From Azorinus chamasolen (Eukaryota > Mollusca > Bivalvia > Cardiida > Solecurtidae), in assembly GCA_963576725.1 (NCBI GenBank), contig OY755252.1:48424840-48488839 (forward strand): a stretch of 64,000 nucleotides of DNA, in the 5' to 3' direction. The position numbers and the translations under genes are program-made. Of the stretch, positions 43,565 to 53,688 are shown one piece after another. The notes under the pieces were generated by a model. The model did not search any database. It was given only the letters and a program-made list of their open reading frames with translations, and was not told the origin of the DNA. Position 1 is the stretch's first letter, and every line of letters begins with the position of its first letter.

Positions 43565-43699
43565 TCACTGAAGAGATAGTAACGACGGCCTCATTAAATC
43601 TATGGTTCATTGCCCTAATCCTGGCGATACTCATTCTATTTGTGGTGATTGCACTCATTGTATGCTACATGTACAAAAACCGAGGGGGAACCTATCCAT
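43565..43699 (+). CDS. Exon: stalk, transmembrane helix and juxtamembrane segment
   Basis: Acceptor TTTTGTTTTTTCAG, 135 bp, phase 1 in and out, donor GTAAGT. A short stalk (VTEEIVTTASLN) is followed by a single hydrophobic helix of about 23 residues (WFIALILAILILFVVIALIV) and a cytoplasmic YMYKNRGGTYP. The stop-transfer K-x-R-GG-x-Y segment resembles the KRSKGGKYS start of the L1CAM cytoplasmic tail, where it is an ERM-binding region. This makes the protein type I. The helix begins about ten residues after the Ig-like domain. Confidence 0.88.
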
Positions 43700-43732
43700 G
43701 TAAGTACTATAAATGTCTTTACTCAATAGATA

Positions 43733-43815
43733 CAGTGAAACCCCTCTAAACCCAACATTAAATTTAGCATAAATATTGGTCTTGGAAACAGGTGGCAGCT
43801 TAATGCAGGGTGAAA
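43733..43815. mobile_element. Foldback MITE family D, truncated
   Basis: CAGTGAAACCCCTCTAAACC ... GTGGCAGCTTAATGCAGGG; right half missing. Confidence 0.6.
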
Positions 43816-43827
43816 GAGTGAAAGACC

Positions 43828-44015
43828 TGTGTAGCCGGGTAGAGATAGTGGTCAAACAGAGTAGACCTACGCCGGGTAGAGATTGTGGTCAAACAGAGTA
43901 GACCTACGCCAGGTAGAGATTGTGGTCAAACAGAGTAGGCCTGTGTAACCAGGTAGAGATTGTGGTCAAACAGAGTAAACCTGTGTAGCCGGGCAGAGAT
44001 TGTGGTCAAACAGTC
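43828..44015 (+). repeat. Minisatellite, about 40-bp unit, 5 copies
   Basis: Unit GTGTAGCCGGGTAGAGATTG then TGGTCAAACAGAGTAGACC. Confidence 0.88.
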
Positions 44016-44031
44016 AATAGGCTTAAGGCTG

Positions 44032-44112
44032 TGTTGCTTGATAGCTCAGTCGGTAGAGTATTGGCATGGTAAGTCAAAGGCCCTGGGTTTAAGCCCCAGT
44101 CCAGTTGCAACA
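44032..44112 (+). repeat. tRNA-like module 1 (SINE head)
   Basis: TAGCTCAGTCGGTAGAG (A box and D arm), TTGGCATGGTAAGTCAA (anticodon-type stem-loop, loop centre GGT) and CTGGGTTTAAGCCCCAG (perfect T arm, B box) are in tRNA order, but the acceptor stem pairs poorly. Likely tRNA-derived SINE rather than a working tRNA. Confidence 0.55.
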
Positions 44113-44295
44113 TTTTCACCATGTTACATTTGGCACCCAAGGTAAATATCACCCAGGGTGATTTATATGAAAAATAATTTGTAATAAAAAGAAACTGGTG
44201 GAGTGTTCTTTGAGTAAGAATTCGGGTCAAATTATTGTCTAGAGGGTGTGTAGCCAGGTAGAGATTTTGGTGAAACCATTGATAGGCTTTAGAAT

Positions 44296-44370
44296 GTGTT
44301 GCTTGATAGCTCAGTCAGTAAAGTGTTGGCATGGTAAACTAAAGGCCCTGGGTTCAAGCACCAAGTCAAA
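44296..44370 (+). repeat. tRNA-like module 2 (SINE head)
   Basis: TAGCTCAGTCAGTAAAG and CCTGGGTTCAAGCACC repeat the first module 260 bp downstream, including the preceding GTGTTGCTTGA and the minisatellite-like GTGTAGCCAGGTAGAGATT. Suggests one duplicated unit. Confidence 0.5.
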
Positions 44371-44385
44371 ACTCTTTCACCATGG

Positions 44386-44587
44386 TACACCCAGATCAGA
44401 CAGCTCCTGTAGGAGCCATCTGATCAGGATCTGCTCTGTTTGCTTATTGATTTATATTGATCTGATTCTACAGTTTCAACCATATGGCCAGACATTCCTG
44501 TTATTGTGTGCTATTATAACAATTAATCTAATTAATATTCATGATGTCATTATTTCGTACATGAATATTCATAGAGTAAAGGGTTAA
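44386..44587. mobile_element. Foldback MITE family A, partial
   Basis: ACACCCAGATCAGACAGCTC, CTGTAGGAGCCATCTGATC, TCTGCTCTGTTTGC ... CATAGAGTAAAGGGTTAA. Ends 18 bp before the cytoplasmic exon. Confidence 0.72.
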
Positions 44588-44604
44588 ACTCTTCTATTTT
44601 ACAG

Positions 44605-44683
44605 TGGACAAGAAGGAACACCAGGCCGGCCATGATCCCGCTCAGGAGTTGAAGGATAACGAGTTCCATGATGTTGGACGAGT
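44605..44683 (+). CDS. Exon: cytoplasmic tail, part 1
   Basis: Acceptor TTCTATTTTACAG, 79 bp, phase 1 in, phase 2 out, donor GTGAGT. The translation is LDKKEHQAGHDPAQELKDNE followed by FHDVGRV. Charged, no hydrophobic segment. L1-family tails have a comparable acidic stretch with a D-E-F/Y element before the ankyrin-binding motif. A Pearl-like repeat starts only 28 bp after the donor. Confidence 0.8.
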
Positions 44684-44711
44684 GTGAGTAGATGAGGAAT
44701 TTCCCTTTTTT

Positions 44712-46525
44712 AGCTCACCAGAGCACAAAGTGCTCAGGGTGAGCTTTTGTGATTGCCTGATGTCCGTCGTCCGTCGTGGTGCGTCGTCTGTCGTCCGTCG
44801 TGCGTCGTCAGTCGTCAACAATTTGAACCTTTAAAAATCTTCTCCTCTGAATCTACAGGGTTCTCAGCTTTCACCTTTGGCACATAGTATCATCTTTAGG
44901 TCCTCTACAAAAGTTATATAAATTATGGCCCTGGGGTCAAAATTGGCCCCGCCCCAGGGATTCCTTGTTTTCAATAGAAACATATAGTAAAACTTTGAAA
45001 ATCTTCTCCTCTGAAACTGGAAGTCTCTCAGCTTTCATATTTGGCACAGAGCATCATGTTCAGGTCCTCTACAAAAGTTATATAAATTATGGCCCTGGGG
45101 TCAAAATTGGCCCCGCCCCAGGGGTAGGCAGTTTTCAATAGAAACAAATAGTGAAATCTTTGAAAATCTTCTTCTCTAAAACTGGAAGGCTCTTAGCTTT
45201 CATATTTGGCACATAGCATCTTGTTCAGGTCCTCTACAAAAGTTATATAAATTATGGCCCTTGGGTCAAAATTAACCCCGCCCCAGGGGTGGGCAGTTTT
45301 CAATAGAAACAGTTAGTGAAATCTTTGAAAATGGAAGGCTCTTAGCTTTCATATCTGGCACAGAGCATCATGTTCAGGTCCTCTACAAAAGTTATATAAA
45401 TTATGGCCCTGGGGTCAAAATTGGCCCCGCTCCAGGGGTGGGCAGTTTTCAATAGAAACAAATAGTGAAATCTTTGAAAATCTTTCTTCTCTAAAACTGG
45501 AAGGCTCTCAGCTTTCATATTTGGCACAGAGCATCATGTTTAGGTCCTCTACAAAAGTTATATAAATTATGGCCCTGGGGTCAAAATTGGCCCCGCTCCA
45601 GGGGTGGGCAGTTTTCAATAGAAACAAATAGTGAAATCTTTGAAAATCTTTCTTCTCTAAAACTGGAAGGCTCTCAGCTTTCATATTTGGCACAGAGCAT
45701 CATGTTTAGGTCCTCTACAAAAGTTATATAAATTATGGCCCTGGGGTCAAAATTGGCCCTGCCCCAGGGGTTGGGCAGTTTTCAATAGAAAAAAATAGTG
45801 AAATCTTTGAAAATCTTTCTTCTCTAAAACAGGAAGGCTCTCAGCTTTCATATTTGGCACATAGCATCTTGTTCAGGTCCTCTACAAAAGTTGTATAAAT
45901 TATGGCCCTGGGGTCAAAATTAACCCCGCCCCAGGGGTGGGCAGTTTTCGGTAGAAACAAATAGTGAAATCTTTGAAAATCTTCTTCTCTGAAACTGGAA
46001 GGCTCTCAGCTTTCATATTTGGCACAGAGCATCATGTTCAGGTCCTCTACAAAAGTTATATAAATTATGGCCCTGGGGTCAAAATTGGCCCTGCCCCAGG
46101 GGTTGGGCAGTTTTCAATAGAAACAAATAGTGAAATCTTTGAAAATCTTCTCCTCTGAAACTGGAAGGCTCTCAGCTTTCATATTTGGCACAGAGCATCA
46201 TGTTCATGTCCTCTACAAAAGTTATATAAATTATGGCCTTGGTGTCAAAATTGGCCCCGCCCCAGGGGTGGGCAGTTTTCAATAGAAACAAATAGTGAAA
46301 TCTTTGAATATCTTCTTTGAAACTGGGTGGTTCTCAGCTTTCATATTTGGCACATAGCATCATGTTTAGGTCCTCTACAAAGTTGTATAAATTATGGCTC
46401 TGGGGTCAAAATTGGCCACGCCCAAGGGGTAGCCAGTTTTCAACAGAAACATATAGTGAAAACTTTGAAAATCTTCTCCTCTGATTGTCTGGTGAGCGCT
46501 TCAGGGCCATTCTGGCCCTCTTGTT
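44712..46525 (+). mobile_element. Pearl-like non-autonomous Helentron, about ten core repeats
   Basis: AGCTCACCAGAGCACAAAGT hairpin, GATGTCCGTCGTCCGTCG, core repeats of about 165 bp, 3' GGTGAGCGCTTCAGGGCC, ATTCTGGCCCTCTTGTT. The longest intact copy here. The next element follows at once. Confidence 0.8.
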
Positions 46526-46601
46526 GTGTAACCTGCCGAGAGATAGTGTGTAACATAGGGGTCACTTTTCCTTCGTCTGTCTGTCAGTCACACTTTCTTT
46601 T

Positions 46602-47818
46602 TTTATGCCCCCAGATCAGATCTGGGGGGGGGGGCATATTGTTTTTGCCCTGTTTGTTTGTTTGTCACCAGTTTAACATTGGTCATAACTTTTGAGCCAG
46701 TACAGATAGAGACTTGATATACTGGCAAGCATTTGTATCTCATAAACCCACACATTTTGAGGGGTGACTTATCAAGGTCATCCTTCAAGATCAGAGGTCA
46801 AATATATACAGTGATGTCTCGTTAATCCGGAATTCGTTAATCCGGAAAACTCGCGATCCGGAAGAAAGTCGTGGGGAACGTATTTTTTGTGCAGTAAATT
46901 GACTTGTTACATCCGGAAATTCACGTTCCGGAACCGGACATAGATTTCCGGTAACCAATCTATGTATTTACCTGTATTTGTGACTCGTTAATCCGGCCTG
47001 GTCAGTAGCCTCGGGGCTTAATTGCCCACCCCTGACTCTGAACAATAGTGCATCGTGGAGGTGCATGGGTAAAACAACCCCGACTGTGTGCAAACTGGCG
47101 ATTTATCAAAGCGTTACATATAGCACGCGGGTAGTGATGTTTGATATTCATTAATGTTCCTTAATGAGATGAACACTCGCCCAATTAATTTGTTGCATTC
47201 GCCGCCATCCTTAAACTGTTAATCACCTTAAATGATTTGCTAATTCAGAAATTACAAGGCTATATTAATTGGGGATTCCCGCTAGGGATTCCATAAGATT
47301 CTAACTCACACGTGAGCTGGCTGGTTCCCGACTTCCGACAGGTACAGAAAACGCGGATGGAATATTCGGGAAACCAGTCATGTCAAACATGGAGACCTAC
47401 GTCGATTTTACAAAATTTGCCCGCAGGCAAATTCGATAATCCACATTGTATTTCTCAAATGAGAGAACTGACACTTATGGATAGGGTGCAAAACGCATTT
47501 AGAACGACAAACAAGGCAATTAATTTGATATGACTTGCGATTATTACGGGCATATGCACACGTGGACGTTACAAGAAAAGACTTCTTGATGCGAAAGGAA
47601 ATGTGTTCATATACAGTGTTTATGATTAAGTTGATATTTTGCAACATATGACGGTGATTCGTTAATCCGGAAAATTTGTTAATCTGGAAATTTCGCCGGG
47701 AACGAACGTTTCCGAATTAACGAGACATCACTGTAGGTCAAATCACCAACATGTCAAGGTCATCCTTCAGGGTCAAAGGTCATATCGGTGGCATAGTGTT
47801 TCACAAACGCATCTTGTT
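46602..47818 (+). mobile_element. Helentron-like element (TTTTTATGCCCCC type), middle layer
   Basis: TTTTATGCCCCCAGATCAGA, TCTGGGGGGG ... GGCATAGTGTTTCACAAACG, CATCTTGTT, itself split at 46809-47733. Confidence 0.75.
46809..47733. mobile_element. TA-flanked DNA transposon (TIR CAGTGATGTCTCGTTAATCC), innermost layer
   Basis: CAGTGATGTCTCGTTAATCC ... AATTAACGAGACATCACTG, TA on each side, with extra TCGTTAATCCGG repeats inside. Ends are pogo/Tigger-like. 925 bp, no intact transposase. Confidence 0.82.
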
Positions 47819-47874
47819 TTATTCTAACACTTCTCCTAGCAGGTGACACATGTGTTCCTTTGAACACTCTTGTT

Positions 47875-48243
47875 TTTTATGCCCTCACACACCCTTTAAA
47901 TAAAACTACTGAAAAGGAGCATTTACTAGAGAAAGAATTGTGTAGTTTTGAAATCATTGATACATTGCTCATGGACATGGGAATTTTTGGCCGTGGCAGA
48001 AACTGTAGAATTATTTCATAAGCAAACAGAGCAGACCATGATCAGATAGCTCCTACAGGAGCCGTCTGATCTGTGTCTACTGTTTTTGCCAAGGCATATG
48101 GTCAGGGCACATGATACTTTTGTCAGGCATAGTAGTTTTAAAAACTACTTGTCCAACTGCCATGGGCTAGTGAAGCTAATAGGTTAACGTCTAACCCTAA
48201 ACATTGTTTTCATAATATTACTCAATGGTTTATATTATTGCAG
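47875..48243 (+). other. Intron end with MITE fragments
   Basis: Family B fragment (ACTGAAAAGGAGCATTTACT) and family A core at about 48018-48085 (AGATAGCTCCTACAGGAGCC), then unique sequence to the acceptor. Confidence 0.55.
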
Positions 48244-48436
48244 TGATGATGAATACGATGATGACAAGCCACGGCCAGATGAAGTCTCACTTTCAGAGAG
48301 CATAAAACCGTACGAATCGGATGAGGACATAACCGCAGAGTATGGAGAAGATTTAGAACTAAGCAAGTTCAATGAAGAAGGGTCATTTATATTCCAGTAC
48401 GGAGATAAGAAGAAATCGAAAGAGGTGACAGTGTAG
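48244..48436 (+). CDS. Terminal exon: L1-family cytoplasmic tail with FIFQY ankyrin motif, stop
   Basis: Acceptor TATTATTGCAG, 193 bp ending in TAG at 48434-48436. The translation has an acidic run (DDEYDDDKPRPDE), then SLSESIKPYESDEDITAEYG, then KFNEEGSFIFQYGDKKK and the C-terminus KEVTV. This aligns in order with the L1CAM tail elements IKP-x-x-SD, the ADYG-like segment and FNEDGSFIGQY, the motif that binds ankyrin when its Tyr is unphosphorylated. The Gly of FIGQY is Phe here. The end VTV resembles a class II PDZ ligand (inference). This exon fixes the family assignment; orthology to one vertebrate paralogue cannot be settled. Confidence 0.9.
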
Positions 48437-48569
48437 CCGAGTTGTACACTAGGACTGTTTTATACAAAGAATATATAATGCAAAGTTACATCATTGAAGA
48501 TTTTTTACGTATAATTTCTATATAATAATTACAGGAAGACCTCTCACAGACGAAGACTTGGAAGCATTT
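48437..48569 (+). other. Start of 3' UTR
   Basis: Unique AT-rich sequence after the stop, before the first downstream foldback element. No AATAAA is seen here, so the 3' UTR probably runs on through the repeats. Confidence 0.5.
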
Positions 48570-48849
48570 TTAACCCATTCCCTCATATTGATGCTTCTGT
48601 AAAAGTTACTTGTGAAACCATTGTGATAAATAGAGCATTTGCTCCACAGGAGCAAATGCTCTATTTATCAATGGTTTCAAAACTACACAGTTCTAAAACA
48701 TTTATCTTTTGGCTAGTAAATGCACATTTTTGATAGATTTATTCAAATAGTTCGGCTCTAAAAATAGATTTATTCAAATAGTTCGGATCTAAAAATAGAT
48801 TTATTCAAATAGTTCGGATCTAAAAATAGCCTATGAGGTAATGGGTTAA
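48570..48849. mobile_element. Foldback MITE family B with a tripled 31-bp segment
   Basis: TTAACCCATTCCCTCATATT ... GAGGTAATGGGTTAA; core CATTTGCTCCACAGGAGC. AGATTTATTCAAATAGTTCG occurs three times near 48737-48830. Confidence 0.8.
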
Positions 48850-49238
48850 TTGTTGGTTTTGCAGACAGGTGGTAGTTAAACCCATTCATTGCTTGATTTT
48901 CAAATGGACTCTTCCAAATTTCAAACAGATCAAGATTACCATGAATAGTAGGGATTTTATAAGACCATTTCCCTTTTCACACATTTTCAAACAGGGTAAA
49001 CCTAGATCAGACAGCTCCTATCGGAAATTTATAGATATGATTATGCAGTTTCTAAAATAGTGAATTAATCCCTTTTGATAAAATTTGAATAAATATTAAA
49101 CAGGAAAAGGTTAAAGAAAGTGTAAAATGGCCTCAGACAATGAGAGGGCTCCTCTCATCCAGGTCTAATCTGTTTGCAAAGGATATTAGTGTATCATTTC
49201 CCACACACAAAAGATTATTATTCAGGTAAACAGAAATT
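48850..49238 (+). other. Family A fragments downstream of the gene end
   Basis: GTAAACCTAGATCAGACAGC (48987) and GTCTAATCTGTTTGC (49163) belong to degraded family A copies; no coding seen. Confidence 0.45.
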
Positions 49239-49470
49239 GGCCCTTTCCCTGTTCTACATTTATTCCAAATTTCAATACCTACTGAATATTCATGGACAAA
49301 TAGTTACAATTAAATATGGAAGGTGGAACATTGTAGCCATTTTAGAAAGTAAAGACACAAATTTATCAAATTCAATTATCAAACAGAGCAGACCCTGATC
49401 AGACAGATCCTATAGGAGCCGTCTGATCTGCAAATGCGCGAAAAGGCGTTTATATGAGGGAAAGGGTTAA
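49239..49470. mobile_element. Foldback MITE family A
   Basis: GCCCTTTCCCTGTTC-type start, core AGACAGATCCTATAGGAGCC, end GAGGGAAAGGGTTAA. Confidence 0.72.
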
Positions 49471-49893
49471 CTCTTTATTCCATGAATATTGAGTAATGTA
49501 AATGTACAGTCGGCTGAGCGGTCATTCGGACTGAAAGTAGACTATAACTAGGTACTTTACTTTAATGAGTATGAATACTATTTAGATCTATTTCTAAAAT
49601 GGCATATTACTTCACAAGCAAACAAAAGCCATCTGATCTGGATCAACTCTACTTGCAAAGGCGTTTGTATGAAGGAAAGGGTTAAGCAAAGTCATGTGTG
49701 AACATTTTGATGCAATTCTCTCATGTTGCAGTAAGCTACCACCTGCCCTACAGACCAGTAATTAGATTTATTTTCATGGATTGCATAAGATAAGTGTCAT
49801 GATTTCAGTTTGTGATTGTTTGCTAAAGAATCTACGTAAGGTCTTCAATATTTAAAAGTACACGGGACCAACGATAATTCTCTGTGGAGGAAG

Positions 49894-50117
49894 TTTAACT
49901 CATTCCCTCCTAGACTATTTTTAGACCCCACCTCTTTGAATTAATCTACCAAAAAGGAGCATTAAACGTAAAAAAGGAGAATTTTAGAATTACGTGGTTT
50001 AGAAACCATTGTGATAAATTTGCTCCTATGGAGCAAAATGCTATTTATATCACAAAGGTTTCAGAATGTGACTTTTATAGAGGCGCCAAAATGCGTCACT
50101 AGGAGGGAATGGGTCAA
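49894..50117. mobile_element. Foldback MITE family B
   Basis: TTAACTCATTCCCTCCTAGA ... AGGAGGGAATGGGTCAA; core ATTTGCTCCTATGGAGC. Confidence 0.72.
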
Positions 50118-50194
50118 CAGTATATCTTGGCTAATATGCTCAACAAAAATTGACTGAAAGTTTCATATGTGATGGGGAATTTATGTACAAACAC

Positions 50195-50335
50195 GGCAGA
50201 GCCTTGGATAAGAAATAAATTGTTTCATTTCTCTGCCAAACCCATTGTAGTGACCACTCTTTAGAATCATATTTTTGTGACAATTCTAAGAGTGGACACA
50301 ATATAGGGTTTAGTGGAGAAATACTATTTAGTTTC
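50195..50335. mobile_element. Foldback MITE family C
   Basis: TTTCTCTGCCAAACCCATTG ... ATATAGGGTTTAGTGGAG. Confidence 0.65.
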
Positions 50336-50427
50336 TATCACTGTTATAGTAACTGACTTTGTATACATCACACCCATGTTGGAATAAGTGGATTGAAATA
50401 TGTTATCATAGTAACCATCTTAGATTA

Positions 50428-50677
50428 TTAACCCTTTCCGTCACATAAATGCCTTTTCAAGCATTTGCAAACAGAGTAGACCCAGATCAGATGGCTCCTA
50501 TATAGGAGCTGTGTGATCAGGGTCTGCTCTGTTTGCTTGTGACATGATAAAGATCTGATTTTATAGTTTTGTCAAAGCAAAACATTCACTTGGAAAGTTT
50601 ACGTTATAAAAATTTAGCAAATAAATATTCACAATGTTATTATTTCTTACATGAATATTGAACAGGGAAAGGGTTAA
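50428..50677. mobile_element. Foldback MITE family A
   Basis: TTAACCCTTTCCGTCAC ... AACAGGGAAAGGGTTAA; core GATGGCTCCTATATAGGAGC. Confidence 0.82.
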
Positions 50678-51079
50678 ACATTAAAATAAATGGCCAGGTT
50701 ATTATTTCAAATTTGTTGAAAATACATGTTTTGAGGAGAGTTGTGGAATGCAGGGAAAATGTATTTTTAGTGTGGTATTTTTGCATTGAAGTTGAGTTCT
50801 TAAAAAGATAAAAAATCTTAGTAGTGAGAATTTATTTGGCAGTGAATGTGTTAACATAATATATCAACTGAGGTTTGATGAGCTTGAAGTTTGTTTCAAC
50901 AAATACATTGATTGTTATAATTCCATTTTGTATATTACAATGATGTAGTGATGCATTTTAGAGTTTTATATATATAATTATATATATATGAACTTTTCCA
51001 TGAGACAAGATACCTTTGGAGTTTTCCAAGCTGTGGAGACCAGAATTAAATGTTTAGATTATTCCTTTACATGATGGAG
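50678..51079 (+). other. Unique AT-rich sequence
   Basis: No repeat ends or coding seen; a short TA run near 50969-50988. Could be 3' UTR or intergenic. Confidence 0.4.
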
Positions 51080-51297
51080 AAGAATTATTACACCTTTGTA
51101 AAGGTAGACCCAGATTGGACAGCTTCTGTAGGAGGCGTCTGATCAGGGCATAGCTGTGTGCTTATGGATTCCTGTGTGATTCTACAGTCTCTGCAAGCAG
51201 CTCTTACTTATATGCCAGAATAAAATCCATAGTCATGAAGTTATGAATTCCTGTATAATACATATACAAAATGAATATTCATAAAGTAATTGGTTAA
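51080..51297. mobile_element. Foldback MITE family A, diverged
   Basis: AGACCCAGATTGGACAGCTT, CTGTAGGAGGCGTCTGATCA ... AATATTCATAAAGTAATTGG TTAA. Confidence 0.6.
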
Positions 51298-52289
51298 ATA
51301 AATGCATTGACTTATCTAAGTCTACACTGTTTGAAAAAAATGTTTTCATGAAACTGAGCCTACTGAATAGTTACAGTGTAGACCCTGATCTCGCTGTGTT
51401 CCAACTTTCACAGCTTGTTTAGGATAAAGTTCTGGAGGTATCTTATTTGTTTTTCATGCAACTAATTTTGTCAGCGACTAAGTGCAATTCTTTTCTTGTC
51501 ACAGAGGTCCTATCCAGGGCTCCAGATAAGATGGGCGGGGCCAATTGAGTATTTTTGTAAGAATGTTTAAAACAGTAGAAAAAAGCCAATTTAATTCTCT
51601 TATTTCTCAGTCAAACCCATCTAGCTGTGTTCATTAGAATCATCCTTGAGAGAGAACTCTTATGGGTACCAGCAACATAGGCTTGGTGGAGAAGTTTAGA
51701 AAATATGCATTTCCAAATTACCCCTCCTACCTAACTCTGAATGTTTTCTTTTATTTCTCAACAACACCCTTAGTTGTGACTATTCATAGGTATTGTCTTA
51801 TAGTGATAGTCCCTTTTATAAAGGCATATTTTCAATTACATCATAAATGGCAATTAGAATTTATATCGAAAAATGCTCCTGTGATACAAAATAAACCTTA
51901 TTTGTCGATACTTATAATTTTTTGTTGTACAACAAACTTTTATGTCGATTTGTTACAAAAACTTAAACGCAACCTGTATAAATACTAATACATACGCAAA
52001 TAACCTAGGGGTTAATATACAATATCAAACACATGAAAGTTTTGTCATCTTCAGAGTTTAGGAAACACCTAATTAGTGGTAATTACAGTTTTGGGTTTGG
52101 AGGAGACTGGTTTTTTACATTAAACATACCCTCCCTCTTTCTGGAGTTCTGCTTATGTGAATAGTTATACCTGGTTCCTGTAAAGCAAAATATTCTTCAT
52201 GTTGTATCCAACCATTAACCCAGAAATATCCTCATGTGAATTCAGAATAGTTGACTGATCATCAGCTTGAAAAACTTGGTGTATTTGTC
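51298..52289 (+). other. AT-rich sequence with a family C relic
   Basis: 51590-51700 resembles family C (ATTTCTCAGTCAAACCCATC). The 108-codon frame starting 51662 shows no known domain and overlaps this relic. Nothing else recognised. Confidence 0.4.
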
Positions 52290-52503
52290 TAATATTTGCA
52301 AACAGAGTAGACAGAGATCATGGCTCCATCAGGAGCCGTCTAATCAGTGTCTGCTCTGTTTGCTTATGATATGACATAAATCAATTTACAGTTTCTTCCA
52401 TGGCCAAACATGCATGTGTCCATGTGCTGTTATAAAAAATAATCTAATCAATATTCATAGTGTCATTCTTTCTTACTGGAATATTCATGGAGTATAGGGT
52501 TAA
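52290..52503. mobile_element. Foldback MITE family A
   Basis: TTGCAAACAGAGTAGACAGA, GGCTCCATCAGGAGCCGTC ... TCATGGAGTATAGGGTTAA. Confidence 0.7.
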
Positions 52504-52858
52504 ATGGCAAAATATTTCTTGTAGAAACACCCCTTTAAATTAAAATCCAATAATCAAAAAAACCTATATGAATGAGTTTATTAAGATGAGGCTACAAATG
52601 GTTTAATGTGATATAACATGACTGGATATTTTGTTTTTCTTACATTTATCATGTTTGTGTGTTTCTTATTTCTCCTATTCTAACTTAATAGCCATTAGCC
52701 GTCAATTAGGGAATTTCTTTTGAAGACTTTTTCAAATAGCTTGGGTCAAGATGCAGTAACTCTACATCTCATCAGGATCCAAACAATTTCGATACACTGA
52801 TTGTTTGTGGAAGAAAGTACACAATGAAGAAAATATTCCAAAATAGGGAATTAATATA

Positions 52859-53001
52859 ATACATAAATACTTGAATTGCTCTGATCTAATATTTCGACCA
52901 CTAAGGGCCTTTTTCATGATACCTTTTATGATAATCTTTGAAAAAGGCCCTTTGTGGTCGAAATAATAGATGAGAGCATTTCAAGTATTTATGTAGAAAT
53001 A
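52859..53001. repeat. Long imperfect palindrome
   Basis: Arms ACATAAATACTTGAA...TATTTCGACCAC...GGGCCTTTTTC and GAAAAAGGCCC...GTGGTCGAAATA...TTCAAGTATTTATGT. A different hairpin family from A to D. Confidence 0.75.
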
Positions 53002-53026
53002 AAGTCGACAACACTTTTGTTTGCTG

Positions 53027-53267
53027 TTAACCCTTTACTCCATATATCGCCCTTTCTATGCTTTTGCAAACACAGTAGACCAAGATCAGACAGCTCCTAC
53101 AGGAGCTGTCTAATCAGGGTCTGCTCCACTTGCTTATGCTACAACATAAATATGGTTCTACAGTTTCTGCAATGACCAACAGTTCATGAGCCATTATATG
53201 AAATAATCTCATTAATATTAATGAGGTCTTTATTTCTTACTTGAATATTCATGGAGTAAAGGGTTAA
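53027..53267. mobile_element. Foldback MITE family A
   Basis: TTAACCCTTTACTCCATA ... TCATGGAGTAAAGGGTTAA; core GACAGCTCCTACAGGAGCTG. Terminal 17-18 bp are clean inverted repeats. Confidence 0.85.
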
Positions 53268-53384
53268 TTTGCTATTTGTACTAAAGACTAAAGGTGGTAG
53301 TGATAGGAGAAGGCTTTTTGTTGTTAGACTCGTACCGTAGATTGATGCTAGTTTCATGTGAAAAATTGTGAGATGAATTGTTAC

Positions 53385-53602
53385 TTAACCCATTACTCTA
53401 TAGTATACACCTTTGCAAACAGAGTAGACTCAGGTAGGATGGCTCCTTAGGAGCCATCTGATCAGGGTCTAATCTGTTTGCCGATATAATAACACAGATC
53501 TGACTCTACAGTTTCCACTATGACCAGCATTTCCAGTGGTCATGTACTGTCATGTTCATGATGTCATTATTTCTTACATGAATATTCAGAGTAAAGGGTT
53601 AA
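53385..53602. mobile_element. Foldback MITE family A
   Basis: TTAACCCATTACTCTATA ... CAGAGTAAAGGGTTAA; core GATGGCTCCTTAGGAGCCAT. Confidence 0.82.
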
Positions 53603-53688
53603 GACTGCAAAAGCTTCAGTGATTCCAGAGAGGACATGGTTCTCTTCAAATTTCACTTTTAAAATATAGAACACATTGTTTGAGCGAT

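Larger units (their letters stand above)
46526..47874 (+). mobile_element. Short Helentron-like element (GTGTAACCTGCCGAG type), host of a double nest
   Basis: GTGTAACCTGCCGAGAG ... GTCACACTTTCTTTTT then, after the inserts, AGCAGGTGACACATGTGTTC, CTTTGAACACTCTTGTT. The uninterrupted relative at 25047-25345 shows the original layout. Confidence 0.7.
463..48436 (+). other. Host gene span: L1/neuroglian-like adhesion receptor (3' part, nine exons)
   Basis: Nine exons with consensus AG/GT borders can be chained in one reading frame from 463 to the stop at 48434-48436, giving about 1.42 kb of coding sequence. Order: Ig first half, LDLa, Cys-rich plus LDLa, Ig second half, Cys-less Ig in two exons, stalk plus transmembrane helix, two cytoplasmic exons. 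The tail matches the L1CAM family, whose members bind ankyrin and link neural membranes to spectrin. The first exons (signal peptide, earlier Ig domains) lie upstream of the window. All joins are by eye, without transcript evidence. Confidence 0.75.

Noticed and set aside
44032..44112. Functional tRNA with GGT anticodon
   Set aside because: D, anticodon and T arms fold, but the acceptor stem pairs at only about five of seven positions and the module is duplicated with repeat flanks.
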